Positions 8,901-17,045 are shown, counted from the stretch's first letter. The stretch is 48,134 nucleotides of DNA from Chloroflexota bacterium (GCA_022824225.1 JAJEAH010000077.1:1-48134), one strand, 5' to 3'. Numbers and translations are program-made. Notes: generated by a model from the letters alone, not told the origin.

Positions 8901-10394
8901 AGAACATCGGGTGAAACACGTAGGCGGGAAGGAGATGGAGTGTTCGATCAAGGAAGCCGCGCCGGCGTGGCCGTCCTGCTCCTTGTAAAACGACCAGGCC
9001 CTGTCACCAGTACCGCAGCAATCCACTACTTCGACATCGGCGACTACCTCACTCGCGAGCAGAAGCTGAATACTATCGGCGAGGCGCAGTTTTGGGACAT
9101 CAAGTGGACGAAGATTACACCGAATGAACAGAGCGACTGGGTCAATCAACGAAGTGAAGGCTACCTTACGCTGCGTCCAGTTGCCTCAATCCAAAGTGAA
9201 GACTCGAACCCGTCCTTATCGCCAATATTCGCGAATTCCTCTTTTGGGGCAAAGACGAATCGTGACAGTTGGATCTTTAGCTCTTCCCGCAACAAACTGC
9301 GGGAAATGGTGCATGCTCAGGTAGCTTTCTACAACAACCAAGTTATCGCACTAAGGGACGGCGCTGATGAGGTCCATAGCGAACCGACTCTGTTCAAGTG
9401 GGACGGAACGGCTGAACAAAGAGCAAGAAAGGGCATCTTGGCAGATGTAAGTCGTGGTGGAGTCCAGTCAGCTATCTATCGGCCCTACTTTCGCCAGCAC
9501 TACTTCATAGACCGGGTGTTGAATAACTCAGTTTATCAGTTGCCAAGCTTCTTTCCCACGCCTGACACTCGCAATCCGACAATTCTTGTGGAAAGAGGTC
9601 TCCGTGCCCTGGGTCGGTCACCTGCTATTATTGCTGCCAATATTGTTGCAGAAGGAGCAGTAGCGGGGGCGTCTGGCCAACGTGCCCAGGCCCTTCCCCG
9701 TTACACGTATGACTCTTCAGTTTTCCCGAAGCAGGGCCTACTCTTACAGACTGAGAATCGAAAACGTGACAACATCACAAATAGCACCCTAGCCGCTTAC
9801 AGCACACGCTTTGGCGAATGGGTAACAAAGGACCACATCTTCTCTTACGTGTATGGAGTACTGCACTCGCCGGACTACCGAGAACGCTACTCAGCCGATC
9901 TTGCAAAGCTCTTGCCGCGCATTCCTGAAGTTTCAACCACCGACGCGTTTCGCGCATTTTCCGATGCCGGGCAGCGACTCCTTGACCTCCACATTGGCTA
10001 CGAAGAAGCCCAGCCCTATCCTCTGGAAGAGCGGCTCTCGCCGGACGCCCCTGAAGAGCCTGAGCGCTACCGTATCCAGAAGATGCGCTGGGGCGGCACT
10101 GCAAAGGCTCCCGACAAGTCTGCAATCGTCTGCAATGACTGGATAACGCTCGCCGGCATTCCTGAAGAGGCACATGAGTACATCGTCGGCCCTCGCTCCG
10201 CCTTGGAGTGGCTGCTCGATCGTTACAAAATCACCACCGACAAGGCCAGCGGCATCGTCAACGACCCCAACGACTGGGGAGCGGAGCTTGGCTATCCCCG
10301 CTACATCATTGATCTGGTTAAGCGGGTCACCACCGTCAGCGTGGAAACTATGCGCATCATCAAGTCTTTGCCACCACTTGTCGAAGCCGACTAG
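5922..10394 (+). CDS. Type ISP helicase-methyltransferase-specificity portion
   Basis: 1490 residues from GTG 5922. Domain order: linker (1-65), SF2 helicase-like translocase with Walker A ACGTGKT (94-100) and DEAH (219-222), and QAVGRVMRK as motif VI near residue 465. A coupler leads to a gamma-class N6-adenine methyltransferase with DPFAGTGTF (777-785) and catalytic NPPW (890-893). A C-terminal target-recognition region (about 1080-1490) follows. In the type ISP family one polypeptide both methylates one strand of its site and, on unmodified DNA, translocates and cleaves. Here the nuclease lies upstream behind a TAA. This part could still be made by re-initiation at GTG 5922, but no good ribosome site precedes it. 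If translated, it could act as a methyltransferase without cleavage. An insertion element lies 60 bp downstream. Confidence 0.85.
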   Translation: MSNGEPFVERYVFSTATRWSFNANRALTSIEPPVQRVDLSGLDGAAIDWDACLEDENAPLRVAPPKELRPHQLSAINDVLKGFEKSDRGKLIMACGTGKTLTALRIAEHIAGLGGRVLLAAPSLSLLAQSMREWGADARLPVRFFAVCSDTSVGRKDGESTRPYDMPMPATTNAEFLTSRCGISTPERMTVVFSTYQSMKVIADAQELGLPDFDLVICDEAHRTTGALREGDESAFMLVHDDEEVHARKRLYMTATPRIYAEKVKNTAKEQDVFLASMDNEEQYGPEFHRLSFAEAVERHLLSDYKVTILVMSEHQIARDFQRLLAGEAALADVGKVIGCLNGLAKVDPERKEFTDDPKPMRRAVAFSNTIKDSKHFVDLVRREQQEETPTVRNIAFEGRHVDGKSGVLERDRQLSWLREDMAETQRCHILSNARCLTEGIDVPALDAILFLQPRKSQIDVVQAVGRVMRKAEGKNNGYIILPVVVPSGEDAAAALDRNDAYSHVWEVLQALRSHDERFDAYVNQLDLNTGSDGPISVIGVGSETGDEEAEDVRGTSEARVAQRLLDFDIGGLRDAIIAQIVKRCGERRYWEKWADSVTDIARRHDERIRALVEDPNGRVGARFDEFVAALRDNLNDSITRDRATEMLSQHLITKPVFDALFGGQQFTEQNPVSRVMQRMVDELAGYGLEAETAELAGFYESVRRRVEGIDNAEGKQRVVVELYDRFFKVAYPKLADSLGIVYTPVEIVDFIIRSVEELLRREFSASLSDEGVHILDPFAGTGTFITRLLQSDFIDPNALRRKYASELHASEVTLLAYYIAAVNIESAFTEFTREYKERDRAYRPFDGMVLTDTFQASEASDRRDTSFFPRNNARIERQLGLDIRVILSNPPWSSGQASYEDDNANQAYPSLDEKIARSYVEFSDSKGLKSSLYDSYVRAIRWASDRVLAGDGGIVGFVTNSGFLEGKSFDGFRKTLAQEFHSVYVYDLRGNARTSGETRRREGDGVFDQGSRAGVAVLLLVKRPGPVTSTAAIHYFDIGDYLTREQKLNTIGEAQFWDIKWTKITPNEQSDWVNQRSEGYLTLRPVASIQSEDSNPSLSPIFANSSFGAKTNRDSWIFSSSRNKLREMVHAQVAFYNNQVIALRDGADEVHSEPTLFKWDGTAEQRARKGILADVSRGGVQSAIYRPYFRQHYFIDRVLNNSVYQLPSFFPTPDTRNPTILVERGLRALGRSPAIIAANIVAEGAVAGASGQRAQALPRYTYDSSVFPKQGLLLQTENRKRDNITNSTLAAYSTRFGEWVTKDHIFSYVYGVLHSPDYRERYSADLAKLLPRIPEVSTTDAFRAFSDAGQRLLDLHIGYEEAQPYPLEERLSPDAPEEPERYRIQKMRWGGTAKAPDKSAIVCNDWITLAGIPEEAHEYIVGPRSALEWLLDRYKITTDKASGIVNDPNDWGAELGYPRYIIDLVKRVTTVSVETMRIIKSLPPLVEAD

Positions 10395-10453
10395 GACCCA
10401 ATTGTCTTGCTAGAATGGCTCACCGAGATTGAGTTCAGCCTGGTTACCAGTTA

Positions 10454-10473
10454 GAACCTCTAACAAGAAGACT
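10454..10473 (+). repeat. Left terminal inverted repeat
   Basis: GAACCTCTAACAAGAAGACT matches the reverse complement of the right end at 15 of the first 18 positions. The preceding bases are TTA. Confidence 0.65.
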
Positions 10474-10563
10474 TGACGAGTGTTTGGTGAACGGTTGTTT
10501 TCTCACTGGAGCGTAGGCTGCAGCGCAGAGATGCAGCGTTCTTAGCGAGGCCAGGAGGGCGGG

Positions 10564-11028
10564 ATGGCGAAAGAACTGGTGAGCGACGAGCTCTGGGAGA
10601 TAATCCAGCCACTGCTGCCACCGGCAAAGCCCAGGCGGTTCCGGTACCCTGGACGCCAGCGCATAGACGACCGGAAGGTTCTGACGGGCATCCTGTTCGT
10701 ACTGAAGAGCGGCATTCCCTGGGAGATGTTGCCCCAGGAGATGGGCTGCGGGTCGGGGATGACCTGCTGGCGGCGGCTGCGGGATTGGCAGGCAGCCGGG
10801 GCGTGGCAAAAGCTCCATGAGGCCCTGCTGTGCCAATTGCAGGGCGCGGCCGGACTGGACTGGTCCCGGGCCTGTGTGGACAGCGCGTCGGTGCGGGCGG
10901 TTGGAGGTGGGGGAAAAAACCGGCCCCAATCCTACGGATCGCCGCAAGCCTGGGAGCAAGCATCACGTGCTCACCGAAGGCAACGGGATGCCGCTGGCGG
11001 CCATTGTGACCGGAGCCAACCGCCATGA
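10564..11028 (+). CDS. IS transposase, first frame (orfA)
   Basis: 154 residues. Residues 5-100 are the helix-rich N-terminal DUF4096-type part of IS5-family transposases (SDELWEIIQPLLPP, KSGIPWEMLP), and ACVDSASVRA carries the first catalytic Asp (D106). After residue about 114 the protein sequence stops making sense: the proper continuation, KTGPNPTDRRKPGSKHH, lies in the +1 frame. The switch point is a run of five G and six A (10909-10919). AGGAGGG at 10553-10559 precedes ATG 10564 by four bases. Whether the shift is programmed slippage or a decay mutation cannot be told from one copy. Confidence 0.8.
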   Translation: MAKELVSDELWEIIQPLLPPAKPRRFRYPGRQRIDDRKVLTGILFVLKSGIPWEMLPQEMGCGSGMTCWRRLRDWQAAGAWQKLHEALLCQLQGAAGLDWSRACVDSASVRAVGGGGKNRPQSYGSPQAWEQASRAHRRQRDAAGGHCDRSQPP

Positions 11029-11374
11029 CGTGACCCAACTGCTGCCCTTGGTAGATGGGGTGCCGCCGGTCCGGAGCAAACGGGGTCGTCCACGCCGCCG
11101 GCCCCAGCGGTTGTATGCGGACCGGGCCTATGACTCCAGGGAGCATCGGCAGGGACTGCGTTCGCGTCACATTATCCCGCTCATTGCCAAGCAGGGCGCC
11201 GGGCATGGCAGCGGGTTGGGAGTGTACCGCTGGGTTGTCGAACGCACCCTGGCTTGGTTGCACCAGTACCGCCGGCTGCGGGTGCGTTACGAGCGCAGAG
11301 ACGACATCCATGAGGCCTTCCTGTCCATCGGGTGCTCACTCATCTGCTTTCGACGCGTATCCTCTTTTTGCTAG
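10817..11374 (+). CDS. IS transposase, second frame (orfB)
   Basis: The C-terminal catalytic part of the same transposase, in the +1 frame. From about residue 33 it continues the family sequence. YADRAYDS supplies the second Asp (D102 or D106) and YRWVVERTLAWL the Glu (E142), completing a DDE site with D106 of the first frame. No ribosome site precedes the listed ATG, so this frame is probably only expressed by slippage from orfA. Deleting one base in the G5A6 run would fuse both frames into about 270 residues. Confidence 0.75.
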   Translation: MRPCCANCRARPDWTGPGPVWTARRCGRLEVGEKTGPNPTDRRKPGSKHHVLTEGNGMPLAAIVTGANRHDVTQLLPLVDGVPPVRSKRGRPRRRPQRLYADRAYDSREHRQGLRSRHIIPLIAKQGAGHGSGLGVYRWVVERTLAWLHQYRRLRVRYERRDDIHEAFLSIGCSLICFRRVSSFC

Positions 11375-11380
11375 GGGTTC
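11361..11380 (-). repeat. Right terminal inverted repeat
   Basis: Reads GAACCCCTAGCAAAAAGAGG on the minus strand, and the transposase stop codon lies inside it. Bases TAAG follow outside. Confidence 0.65.
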
Positions 11381-11474
11381 TAAGTCAATACCTACTGGTC
11401 GCGGTCAGTGTGCTATGCTGCCAGCGGCTATCGACTGTCTGCATAGAATCGCAAGCCGGTCCAAAGGGAGCCTG

Positions 11475-13724
11475 ATGCCGGAAGCCATACTCAAGGGCCG
11501 CGTCTATGACGCGGTCACCCAACGCGGCCTGCAGGGGATCCTCGTTTCAACAGGAGACTCTATCGTCCTTTCCGATGCCAACGGTGGGTACGCGTTGCCT
11601 GTGGACGTCGGACTCGACCGCTGCGTCTTCATTTCCACCCCAGCAGGTTACCGCCCGCAAGAGCGCTTCTACGCGTGCCTGAGCGAAGAGCCATTGCCGG
11701 AGTCGGTTGACTTTCCCCTGATTCCCGGGCCGGAGCGGGCCCGGGACGAGTTTCGCGTTGCCCACATCTCCGATACCCACGTGGTAGTTGACGACAGCGG
11801 CGCGGTAACCCAAGCAGAGCTGGCACAAGACCTGGCAGACCTCGTCACAAGTGCTAGCCCCGACTTTGTCGTTGTAACCGGCGATCTGACTAACATGGGC
11901 ACGCAGCCCGAATTAGAGAGCTACCAAGCAGCAGTGGCTGCCGCGCCGGTTCCCGTGTTTTCCGTTTTCGGCGGCCATGACGGCAATATCGAACGACGGT
12001 CCAGCGACGCGGACGCGCCCTGCACGCGCAATTTCGAAGCCACGCTGGGGCCGACCTACTATAGCTTCAACTGGGGCGCGTACCACTTCATCGTCTACGC
12101 CACCGAAGAGGCCTACTATTCGACCCGGGAGCGCTCCCGCAAGGAGCGCTGGCTCTGGGCCGACCTGGAACTGCGGCCCGCGGGACGTCCGGCTGTGCTG
12201 ATGATGCACACGGCGCCGGACGCCGCGCTACTTTCCGCATTTCGCCGGCGCAGCGGCGCGCTGCTGCTCCACGGCCACTGGCATTCCAGCAGAGTCTTTG
12301 CCGAGGGCAGCACCGTCGTCGCCTCGGCGCCGTCCGCGTGCTTCGGCGGCATCGATACGCGCCCGCGCGGGTACCGCCTGGTTGAGTTTTCACCGCGCGG
12401 TGCGAGCACGGCATTGCATCCCCTGAGCGCGGCTCCACAACCCGCAAGCTCGACAGCGGCGGCCGGGCATTCCGGCCCACAGGCCCCGCCCACGGCCTTG
12501 CAGAACGGGGCAAGTGCGCTTGGCGGCTCCGGCAAGAGAGGTGACACCTCGCGCCTACTGGGGCCGGACAGCTCGGTGACACGGGTGGTCGTTGGCGATC
12601 AGACGTACGGACTATCGTGGAAACGCAAGCTTGCCGGGCCGCTGCACCGCGCTCCGCCGGTCTCCCATCGAGACACCCTTTTGGTCAGCCTGCACAGCGA
12701 GAGCCACCCCGGTGAAGACGGCATTGCGTGCCTTGATCTGGCAGACGGCCGTGAACGATGGCGTGCCAGTACAGATTCTGCAGTCAAGAATAGCGTTGCA
12801 ATCGTCCCGCGCGAGGGCGGTGCACCTATTGGTGAGGAAGCTGGGTGCGCGGCCCTGACCGTTGCCGGGGAACTCAACCTAATCGATGCGGCGTCAGGCG
12901 AAGGTGTGTGGCGTGCCGCACTGCCGGGACATCCCCACCGTTGGGTGTATTCCGCGCCTGCCGCTGCGGGCGAATTGATCTTTGCGGGGTCGAAGTCCGG
13001 TTACGGCGCATACGACGAGAAGACCGGCCAACAAGCCTGGTACGCAGCGTTGGAAAGCGGCGACGAGTGGCCCTCGTACATTCGGCCTCAGATCTACAAT
13101 GAAGACTTGGCAATCGTACTCGTGCAGCGCCGGGGCATTCTCGCGCTGCGCATGGCGGACGGTAGCATCGCGTGGGAACAGGACGTGCCGGTGGAGTACT
13201 TCTGCGGGTCTCCGGCGCTGGCCGGAGAGTTGCTGGTCGTCTCCTCCGCTGCCCCGCTGCGGGGCGCCAGCCTGACCGGAGGAAAGCAGGGAGACCTGGC
13301 CATTCTCGAGGCGGCAACGGGGCAAATGGTTGCCCACCACCGGCACGCGCTACCGGGATATGCCACAGGAATCGCCGTAAGAGACAACCGCGTCTATGCC
13401 GCCACCGCCGCCGGATCGGTGCACTGCCGCGACCTGCAGACCGGCGCACAGATCTGGCAGTACCAATCGGGCCCTGACCTGCTCGACCTAACCCCGTACC
13501 GCCGTGGCATCATGTCGCTGCTGGCGGCGCCCGCGCCGCTAGGGGAGCACGTCCTGGTCGGCGGCTGCGACGGGTGGCTCCGCGTGCTGGACGGCGCAAC
13601 CGGCGCCTGCACCGACCGCATCTTCTTGGGCGCGCCGATTACGGCGCCGCCAACGAGGACTCCTCGTGGGTTCTGCGTAGCCACCTATGACGGCACGCTC
13701 TACGCCTATGGCGGGAGTAGCTAG
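11475..13724 (+). CDS. Calcineurin-like phosphoesterase fused to PQQ-type propeller
   Basis: 749 residues. Residues 5-85 resemble a small carboxypeptidase-regulatory-like beta domain, often found before secreted phosphoesterases. Residues 93-310 are a metallophosphoesterase: ISDTH (D100, H102), GDLTN (D137), HT (H245) and GHWH (267-270). The usual GNHD is FGGHDG (165-170): the metal-bridging Asn is Gly while the catalytic His (H168) stays. A Ala/Ser/Pro-rich linker (about 325-370) leads to a PQQ-like beta-propeller (about 375-749) with repeats such as GIACLDLADGRERWRA. No signal peptide is visible, which is odd for this architecture. Start ATG 11475 has AAGGGAG upstream; an open frame extends 140 codons further into the insertion element, but it is chance. 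Substrate unknown; a sugar or nucleotide phosphodiester is possible. Confidence 0.8.
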   Translation: MPEAILKGRVYDAVTQRGLQGILVSTGDSIVLSDANGGYALPVDVGLDRCVFISTPAGYRPQERFYACLSEEPLPESVDFPLIPGPERARDEFRVAHISDTHVVVDDSGAVTQAELAQDLADLVTSASPDFVVVTGDLTNMGTQPELESYQAAVAAAPVPVFSVFGGHDGNIERRSSDADAPCTRNFEATLGPTYYSFNWGAYHFIVYATEEAYYSTRERSRKERWLWADLELRPAGRPAVLMMHTAPDAALLSAFRRRSGALLLHGHWHSSRVFAEGSTVVASAPSACFGGIDTRPRGYRLVEFSPRGASTALHPLSAAPQPASSTAAAGHSGPQAPPTALQNGASALGGSGKRGDTSRLLGPDSSVTRVVVGDQTYGLSWKRKLAGPLHRAPPVSHRDTLLVSLHSESHPGEDGIACLDLADGRERWRASTDSAVKNSVAIVPREGGAPIGEEAGCAALTVAGELNLIDAASGEGVWRAALPGHPHRWVYSAPAAAGELIFAGSKSGYGAYDEKTGQQAWYAALESGDEWPSYIRPQIYNEDLAIVLVQRRGILALRMADGSIAWEQDVPVEYFCGSPALAGELLVVSSAAPLRGASLTGGKQGDLAILEAATGQMVAHHRHALPGYATGIAVRDNRVYAATAAGSVHCRDLQTGAQIWQYQSGPDLLDLTPYRRGIMSLLAAPAPLGEHVLVGGCDGWLRVLDGATGACTDRIFLGAPITAPPTRTPRGFCVATYDGTLYAYGGSS

Positions 13725-13726
13725 CT

Positions 13727-14452
13727 CTAGAGTTGGCTGGGGAGCAACCGCATATCGGGCACGTACGCCCGCGCCGGCAACGACGCCACACTCAGCGCAG
13801 CCTGGGCCACGTCCTCCGGTTCCAGCGCCTTAGCCAACACTTCCGGCGGCGTGGGCGTTGGCCGCTTTTCCACCAGGGGTGTGTTGCACAGTCCGGGGTA
13901 GATTACGGTCACGCGGATGCCGTTTTCCTTCTCTTCCTCCATGGTGCCGTAGGCCAGGCCCGCCACGCCGTGCTTGGTCGCCTGGTACGCCACGCCGGAC
14001 ACGTCGGGCCGCTGCACTGCGCCGGATGAGTAGTGAATGATGAGGCCCTGGCCTTGTGCGCGCATTTGCGGGAGCACTGCCCGCGTCAGGTTGAAGGCCG
14101 CCGACAGGTTGACGGCGAGCATCATGTCCCAGTCAGCCGGGTCCAGCACGGTGAGCGCGCGTTGTTTGAGGTTCGTGCCAACGCTATTCACCAGAATGTC
14201 CACCCGCCCGTGCTTGGCTACCGCCGCCGCGACCAGCGCGTCTGCGGCTGCGCCGTCGGTGGCGTCGGTGGCCACCGCCAGCGCTTCGCCACCCGCGCCA
14301 TTGATCTCATGCGCCAATGCCGCCAGCGCATCCGCCGTGCGCGCGCCCATGACAACGCTGGCGCCGTGAGCCGCAAAGAGCCGTGCCGTGGCCGCGCCCA
14401 TGCCGCTGCTCGCCCCCGCTACGATCGCCGTCTTTCCGCTCAACACTCCCAT
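13727..14452 (-). CDS. Short-chain dehydrogenase/reductase (SDR)
   Basis: 241 residues, the classical SDR length. The Rossmann cofactor motif GASSGMG is at 13-19, NSVG stands for the usual NNAG at 89-92, and the catalytic Ser (142 or 143) and Y156-x3-K160 are present. Such enzymes oxidise alcohols or reduce ketones with NAD(P). An Arg after beta-strand 2 (GARTA) hints at NADP preference. AAGGAGA lies six bases before the ATG. The gene converges on the phosphoesterase with only two bases between stop codons, so the two transcripts must overlap at their 3' ends. Substrate cannot be inferred. Confidence 0.85.
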   Translation of the reverse strand: MGVLSGKTAIVAGASSGMGAATARLFAAHGASVVMGARTADALAALAHEINGAGGEALAVATDATDGAAADALVAAAVAKHGRVDILVNSVGTNLKQRALTVLDPADWDMMLAVNLSAAFNLTRAVLPQMRAQGQGLIIHYSSGAVQRPDVSGVAYQATKHGVAGLAYGTMEEEKENGIRVTVIYPGLCNTPLVEKRPTPTPPEVLAKALEPEDVAQAALSVASLPARAYVPDMRLLPSQL

Positions 14453-14789
14453 TGCAATTCTCCTTGCCGCTCTGCTCCATAGGTAGTCTTACACTTCTCA
14501 CTGGGTGACTGACTCATTTGGCACGCGGTGCCTGCCGGGCCGGATTTGAGACGGCGCGCCGACGCCTTCCTACGAGAATATACCGCATCTGCCGCGCACA
14601 TTCCCGGCTGGCGCGTTCAGGTAGAGGGTCAGTGTCTCCATTGGCGCATTGCGATCCAGCCCGAGACGGCAGCGGCTGCCACCACCCTTTGTGGCCTTGC
14701 ATACACATTCCCGCCCCGGAGTGTGGTACTTTGAGACTGCAATGCGCACATGGCAGCAGCGTCGATTCCCTGGAACGAGGTGGATGGGA
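14453..14789. other. Divergent intergenic, SDR and thioredoxin
   Basis: Holds the upstream regions of two divergent genes. The plus frame of the thioredoxin gene stays open back to 14649, with other ATGs at 14742 and 14784, but the N-terminal signal anchor and the ribosome site fit 14790 best. No clear promoter hexamer pair was found. Confidence 0.5.
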
Positions 14790-15335
14790 ATGCAACGAGG
14801 ACCGCTCCGCAGACTCTTGGTGATCCTTGCAATACTGGTTGCTACCATTGCCGTCTCATTCCTCCTGCAATTGCGGGATTCGCTGCTCGACCGCCTGCCG
14901 GGTTTACCGGACCAAGCGCCCACCCAGAACGCGGAAGTCCCGGACTTCACGCTGCAAACGCTCGACGGAGAAACCGTCTCCCTGAGCGACTATCGCGGCC
15001 AGCCGGTGGTGCTCAACTTCTGGGCAACGTGGTGCGGACCGTGCCGCGAAGAAATGCCCTTGCTGCAAGCAACCTACGACGCCCACCGGGACGCCGGACT
15101 GGTGGTGCTCGGCGTAAACGTGCGGGAGAATCCGGACACTGTCCGGGGCTTCCTGGACGACCTGGACATCGATTTCCCCGTGGTGCTCGACACCGACACA
15201 GAGGTAGTCAACACATATCTCGTCACGAGCTTGCCGGTGACGTTCTTCATCGACCGCGAAGGCCGCCTCCGCACCCTCGTGGTGGGCGGCATGACCGAGA
15301 CGGTACTCGAAGAACGGCTGACCAGAATCCTCTAG
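14790..15335 (+). CDS. Membrane-anchored TlpA/ResA-like thiol-disulfide oxidoreductase
   Basis: 181 residues. A single N-terminal membrane anchor (about 9-28) is followed by a periplasmic or extracytoplasmic thioredoxin fold with WCGPC (C82, C85) and the cis-proline LPVTFFI near residue 151. PDFTLQTLDG is typical of the AhpC-TSA/TlpA/ResA group, which reduces disulfides, for instance in cytochrome c maturation. No cytochrome genes are near, so the partner is unknown. GAGGTGG at 14777-14783 lies six bases before ATG 14790; ATG 14742 would add 16 residues before the anchor. A hairpin follows the stop immediately. Confidence 0.85.
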   Translation: MQRGPLRRLLVILAILVATIAVSFLLQLRDSLLDRLPGLPDQAPTQNAEVPDFTLQTLDGETVSLSDYRGQPVVLNFWATWCGPCREEMPLLQATYDAHRDAGLVVLGVNVRENPDTVRGFLDDLDIDFPVVLDTDTEVVNTYLVTSLPVTFFIDREGRLRTLVVGGMTETVLEERLTRIL

Positions 15336-15359
15336 GGCTGCCCTGACCCAGCGGCAGCC
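15336..15359 (+). terminator. Hairpin directly after stop codon
   Basis: GGCTGCC pairs perfectly with GGCAGCC across a 10-base loop, starting at the base after the TAG. No T-run follows, so it is a weak intrinsic terminator candidate or a 3' stabilising stem. Confidence 0.4.
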
Positions 15360-15547
15360 TCGTCGCGCATCGTGCCACTTGGCTCAACTCCTCAAGACTG
15401 ACTCGTGACAGTCCGCGGTACATACGGTGTACCGTCCCCGCTCCGGTCGATGTTTAACCGCACATGTGCCCCGGCTAGCCGTTCGCGCATCCTTTCCGCC
15501 ATAATGGGGGCAATCCGTCTCTACGAGTAGCAATTGGAGTGTGACCC

Positions 15548-16618
15548 ATGAGTGATTCCACCGTGCGTGTTGGCATCATTGGCGCGGGCGGCATTGCCCG
15601 CGGCGCGCACGTCCCCGGCTATCGCAGTTCCGGGCGGGCCGACGTTCGCGCCGTCTGCGACGTGAACGCGGCCGCCGCGCGGGCATTCGCGCAGGCGCAG
15701 GATATTCCCCACCATTACGGCAGCGTGGAAGACATGCTGGCGCAGGAAGAACTGGACGTGGTGAGCATTTGCACGTCGAATGACGCGCACCATCCGGCTG
15801 CCATGGCGGCCATGGCGCGGGGTCTCCACGTCTTTTGCGAAAAGCCCTTGGCTATGAACTTTGCCGAGGCCGTGGAAATGGCGGCAACGGCAGAGTCGCA
15901 AGGACTTCACACCGGCGTAAATTTCACGTACCGCACGTTTCCCGCCGCCCGCTACGTCAAGGAGCTTGCCGACCAGCAGCTATTCGGTGACGTCAAGCAC
16001 TTCAGCATCGAGTACTACCAGAGCTACTCGGTGAACCCGGACCGCGTGTTGGAGTGGCGATTCCAGAAGAAGCTCTCGGGCACCGGCGCCTTGGCCGACC
16101 TCGGTTCACACGCCACGGACCTCGCCATCTGGCTAGCCGGCGGAATTGCCGGCGTGCGCGGCCACATGGCGACGTTCATCCACGAACGACCGCTGCAGGA
16201 CGGCACAGGCACGGGCACGGTGGACGTGGATGACTCCACAAGCTTCTTGGCCGAATTCGAAAACGGCGCTACGGGCGTCGTCGCTGCCACGCGCTTTGCC
16301 ACAGGCCGGTCAAACCATCAGCGCATTTCGATTTACGGCACTCGAGGTTCGCTGGTCTACCAGAATGGCGCCGAGCCGCGCATCGAGGTCGCGGTAGAGC
16401 CATTCAGCCACGACGGAACCGCCATGTGCGTGCCCGTGCCGTCGCGGCACGCCAGCCAACCGCGCTCGCACATTCCGGCCTTCGTCAATACGATCTTGGA
16501 TGGCGCGCCGGTTCAGTTTCCCACGTTTGCGGACGGGCTCCGCACCCAGGAAGTGCTGGAAGCGGCGGAGCGCTCGCACAGTGAAGATCGGTGGATCGCG
16601 CTGCCGCTGCCGCGCTAA
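15548..16618 (+). CDS. Gfo/Idh/MocA-family oxidoreductase
   Basis: 356 residues. N-terminal Rossmann fold with GAGGIA (12-17) and the signature EKP at 98-100 (CEKPLAM), then the alpha/beta C-terminal domain with GALADLGSHATDL, a conserved segment that helps shape the active site. Family members oxidise or reduce sugars, inositols and related alcohols using NAD(P). GGAG at 15535-15538 precedes ATG 15548 by nine bases, and a CATAAT box lies at 15500-15505. It is a single gene with no transporter or sugar kinase beside it. A second, distant paralogue is at 23424. Confidence 0.88.
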   Translation: MSDSTVRVGIIGAGGIARGAHVPGYRSSGRADVRAVCDVNAAAARAFAQAQDIPHHYGSVEDMLAQEELDVVSICTSNDAHHPAAMAAMARGLHVFCEKPLAMNFAEAVEMAATAESQGLHTGVNFTYRTFPAARYVKELADQQLFGDVKHFSIEYYQSYSVNPDRVLEWRFQKKLSGTGALADLGSHATDLAIWLAGGIAGVRGHMATFIHERPLQDGTGTGTVDVDDSTSFLAEFENGATGVVAATRFATGRSNHQRISIYGTRGSLVYQNGAEPRIEVAVEPFSHDGTAMCVPVPSRHASQPRSHIPAFVNTILDGAPVQFPTFADGLRTQEVLEAAERSHSEDRWIALPLPR

Positions 16619-17045
16619 CCGGCGGTACGCAGAGCCAAGCGGGCCACGATGGGCCGCAGCCGGACAGCTTTGCTGCCCAATTAGCGAGGGTGGGTAGCGG
16701 GGCTTCGGGGCCCATCGGCTAGGGGCCGTCTGTCTTGCCTCTAGGTCTAGCGGCCATTTCCTGACAGCCGGTGAGGGCGGATGGGGTTGTGGCTCGGTCG
16801 TCGCCGCGCGAGGTTTTGCGGGCAAGTGCGGAGTTCGCGCGCCGAGAGGTTCGACTGGGCGTTGGCGGCCGTTCGCACTATACTCAGCGCCGATTCCGGC
16901 CTCGTGCCATCGTTTCACCAAGAGGGTCAAGAATCGGCATGTTGGCGCCGCCGCTGCGTTGCAAACCGAAACCGGCGCCGGCGACCAGTGCCCGGAGGGC
17001 AGGAAAACCTGCACAATTCGCGTCTATTGGCCCTGGCCGCTTGGC
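16619..17045. other. Intergenic between convergent genes
   Basis: A 427-bp gap between the 3' ends of two convergent genes. Very GC-rich, with no gene, repeat unit or clear terminator recognised. Confidence 0.5.

Larger units (their letters stand above)
10454..11380 (+). mobile_element. IS5-family (IS427-like) insertion sequence, 927 bp
   Basis: Imperfect terminal inverted repeats beginning GAACC bound a transposase in two overlapping frames. TA lies just outside both ends, fitting a 2-bp TA target duplication. Length and two-frame layout fit the IS427 group. It lies between the type ISP gene and a phosphoesterase gene and interrupts neither. Ends are inferred from repeat alignment alone. 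Confidence 0.75.

Noticed and set aside
11055-11474. N-terminal extension of the phosphoesterase-propeller gene
   Set aside because: The frame is open through the IS end by chance and has no domain content. ATG 11475 has a good ribosome site and the domain starts there.
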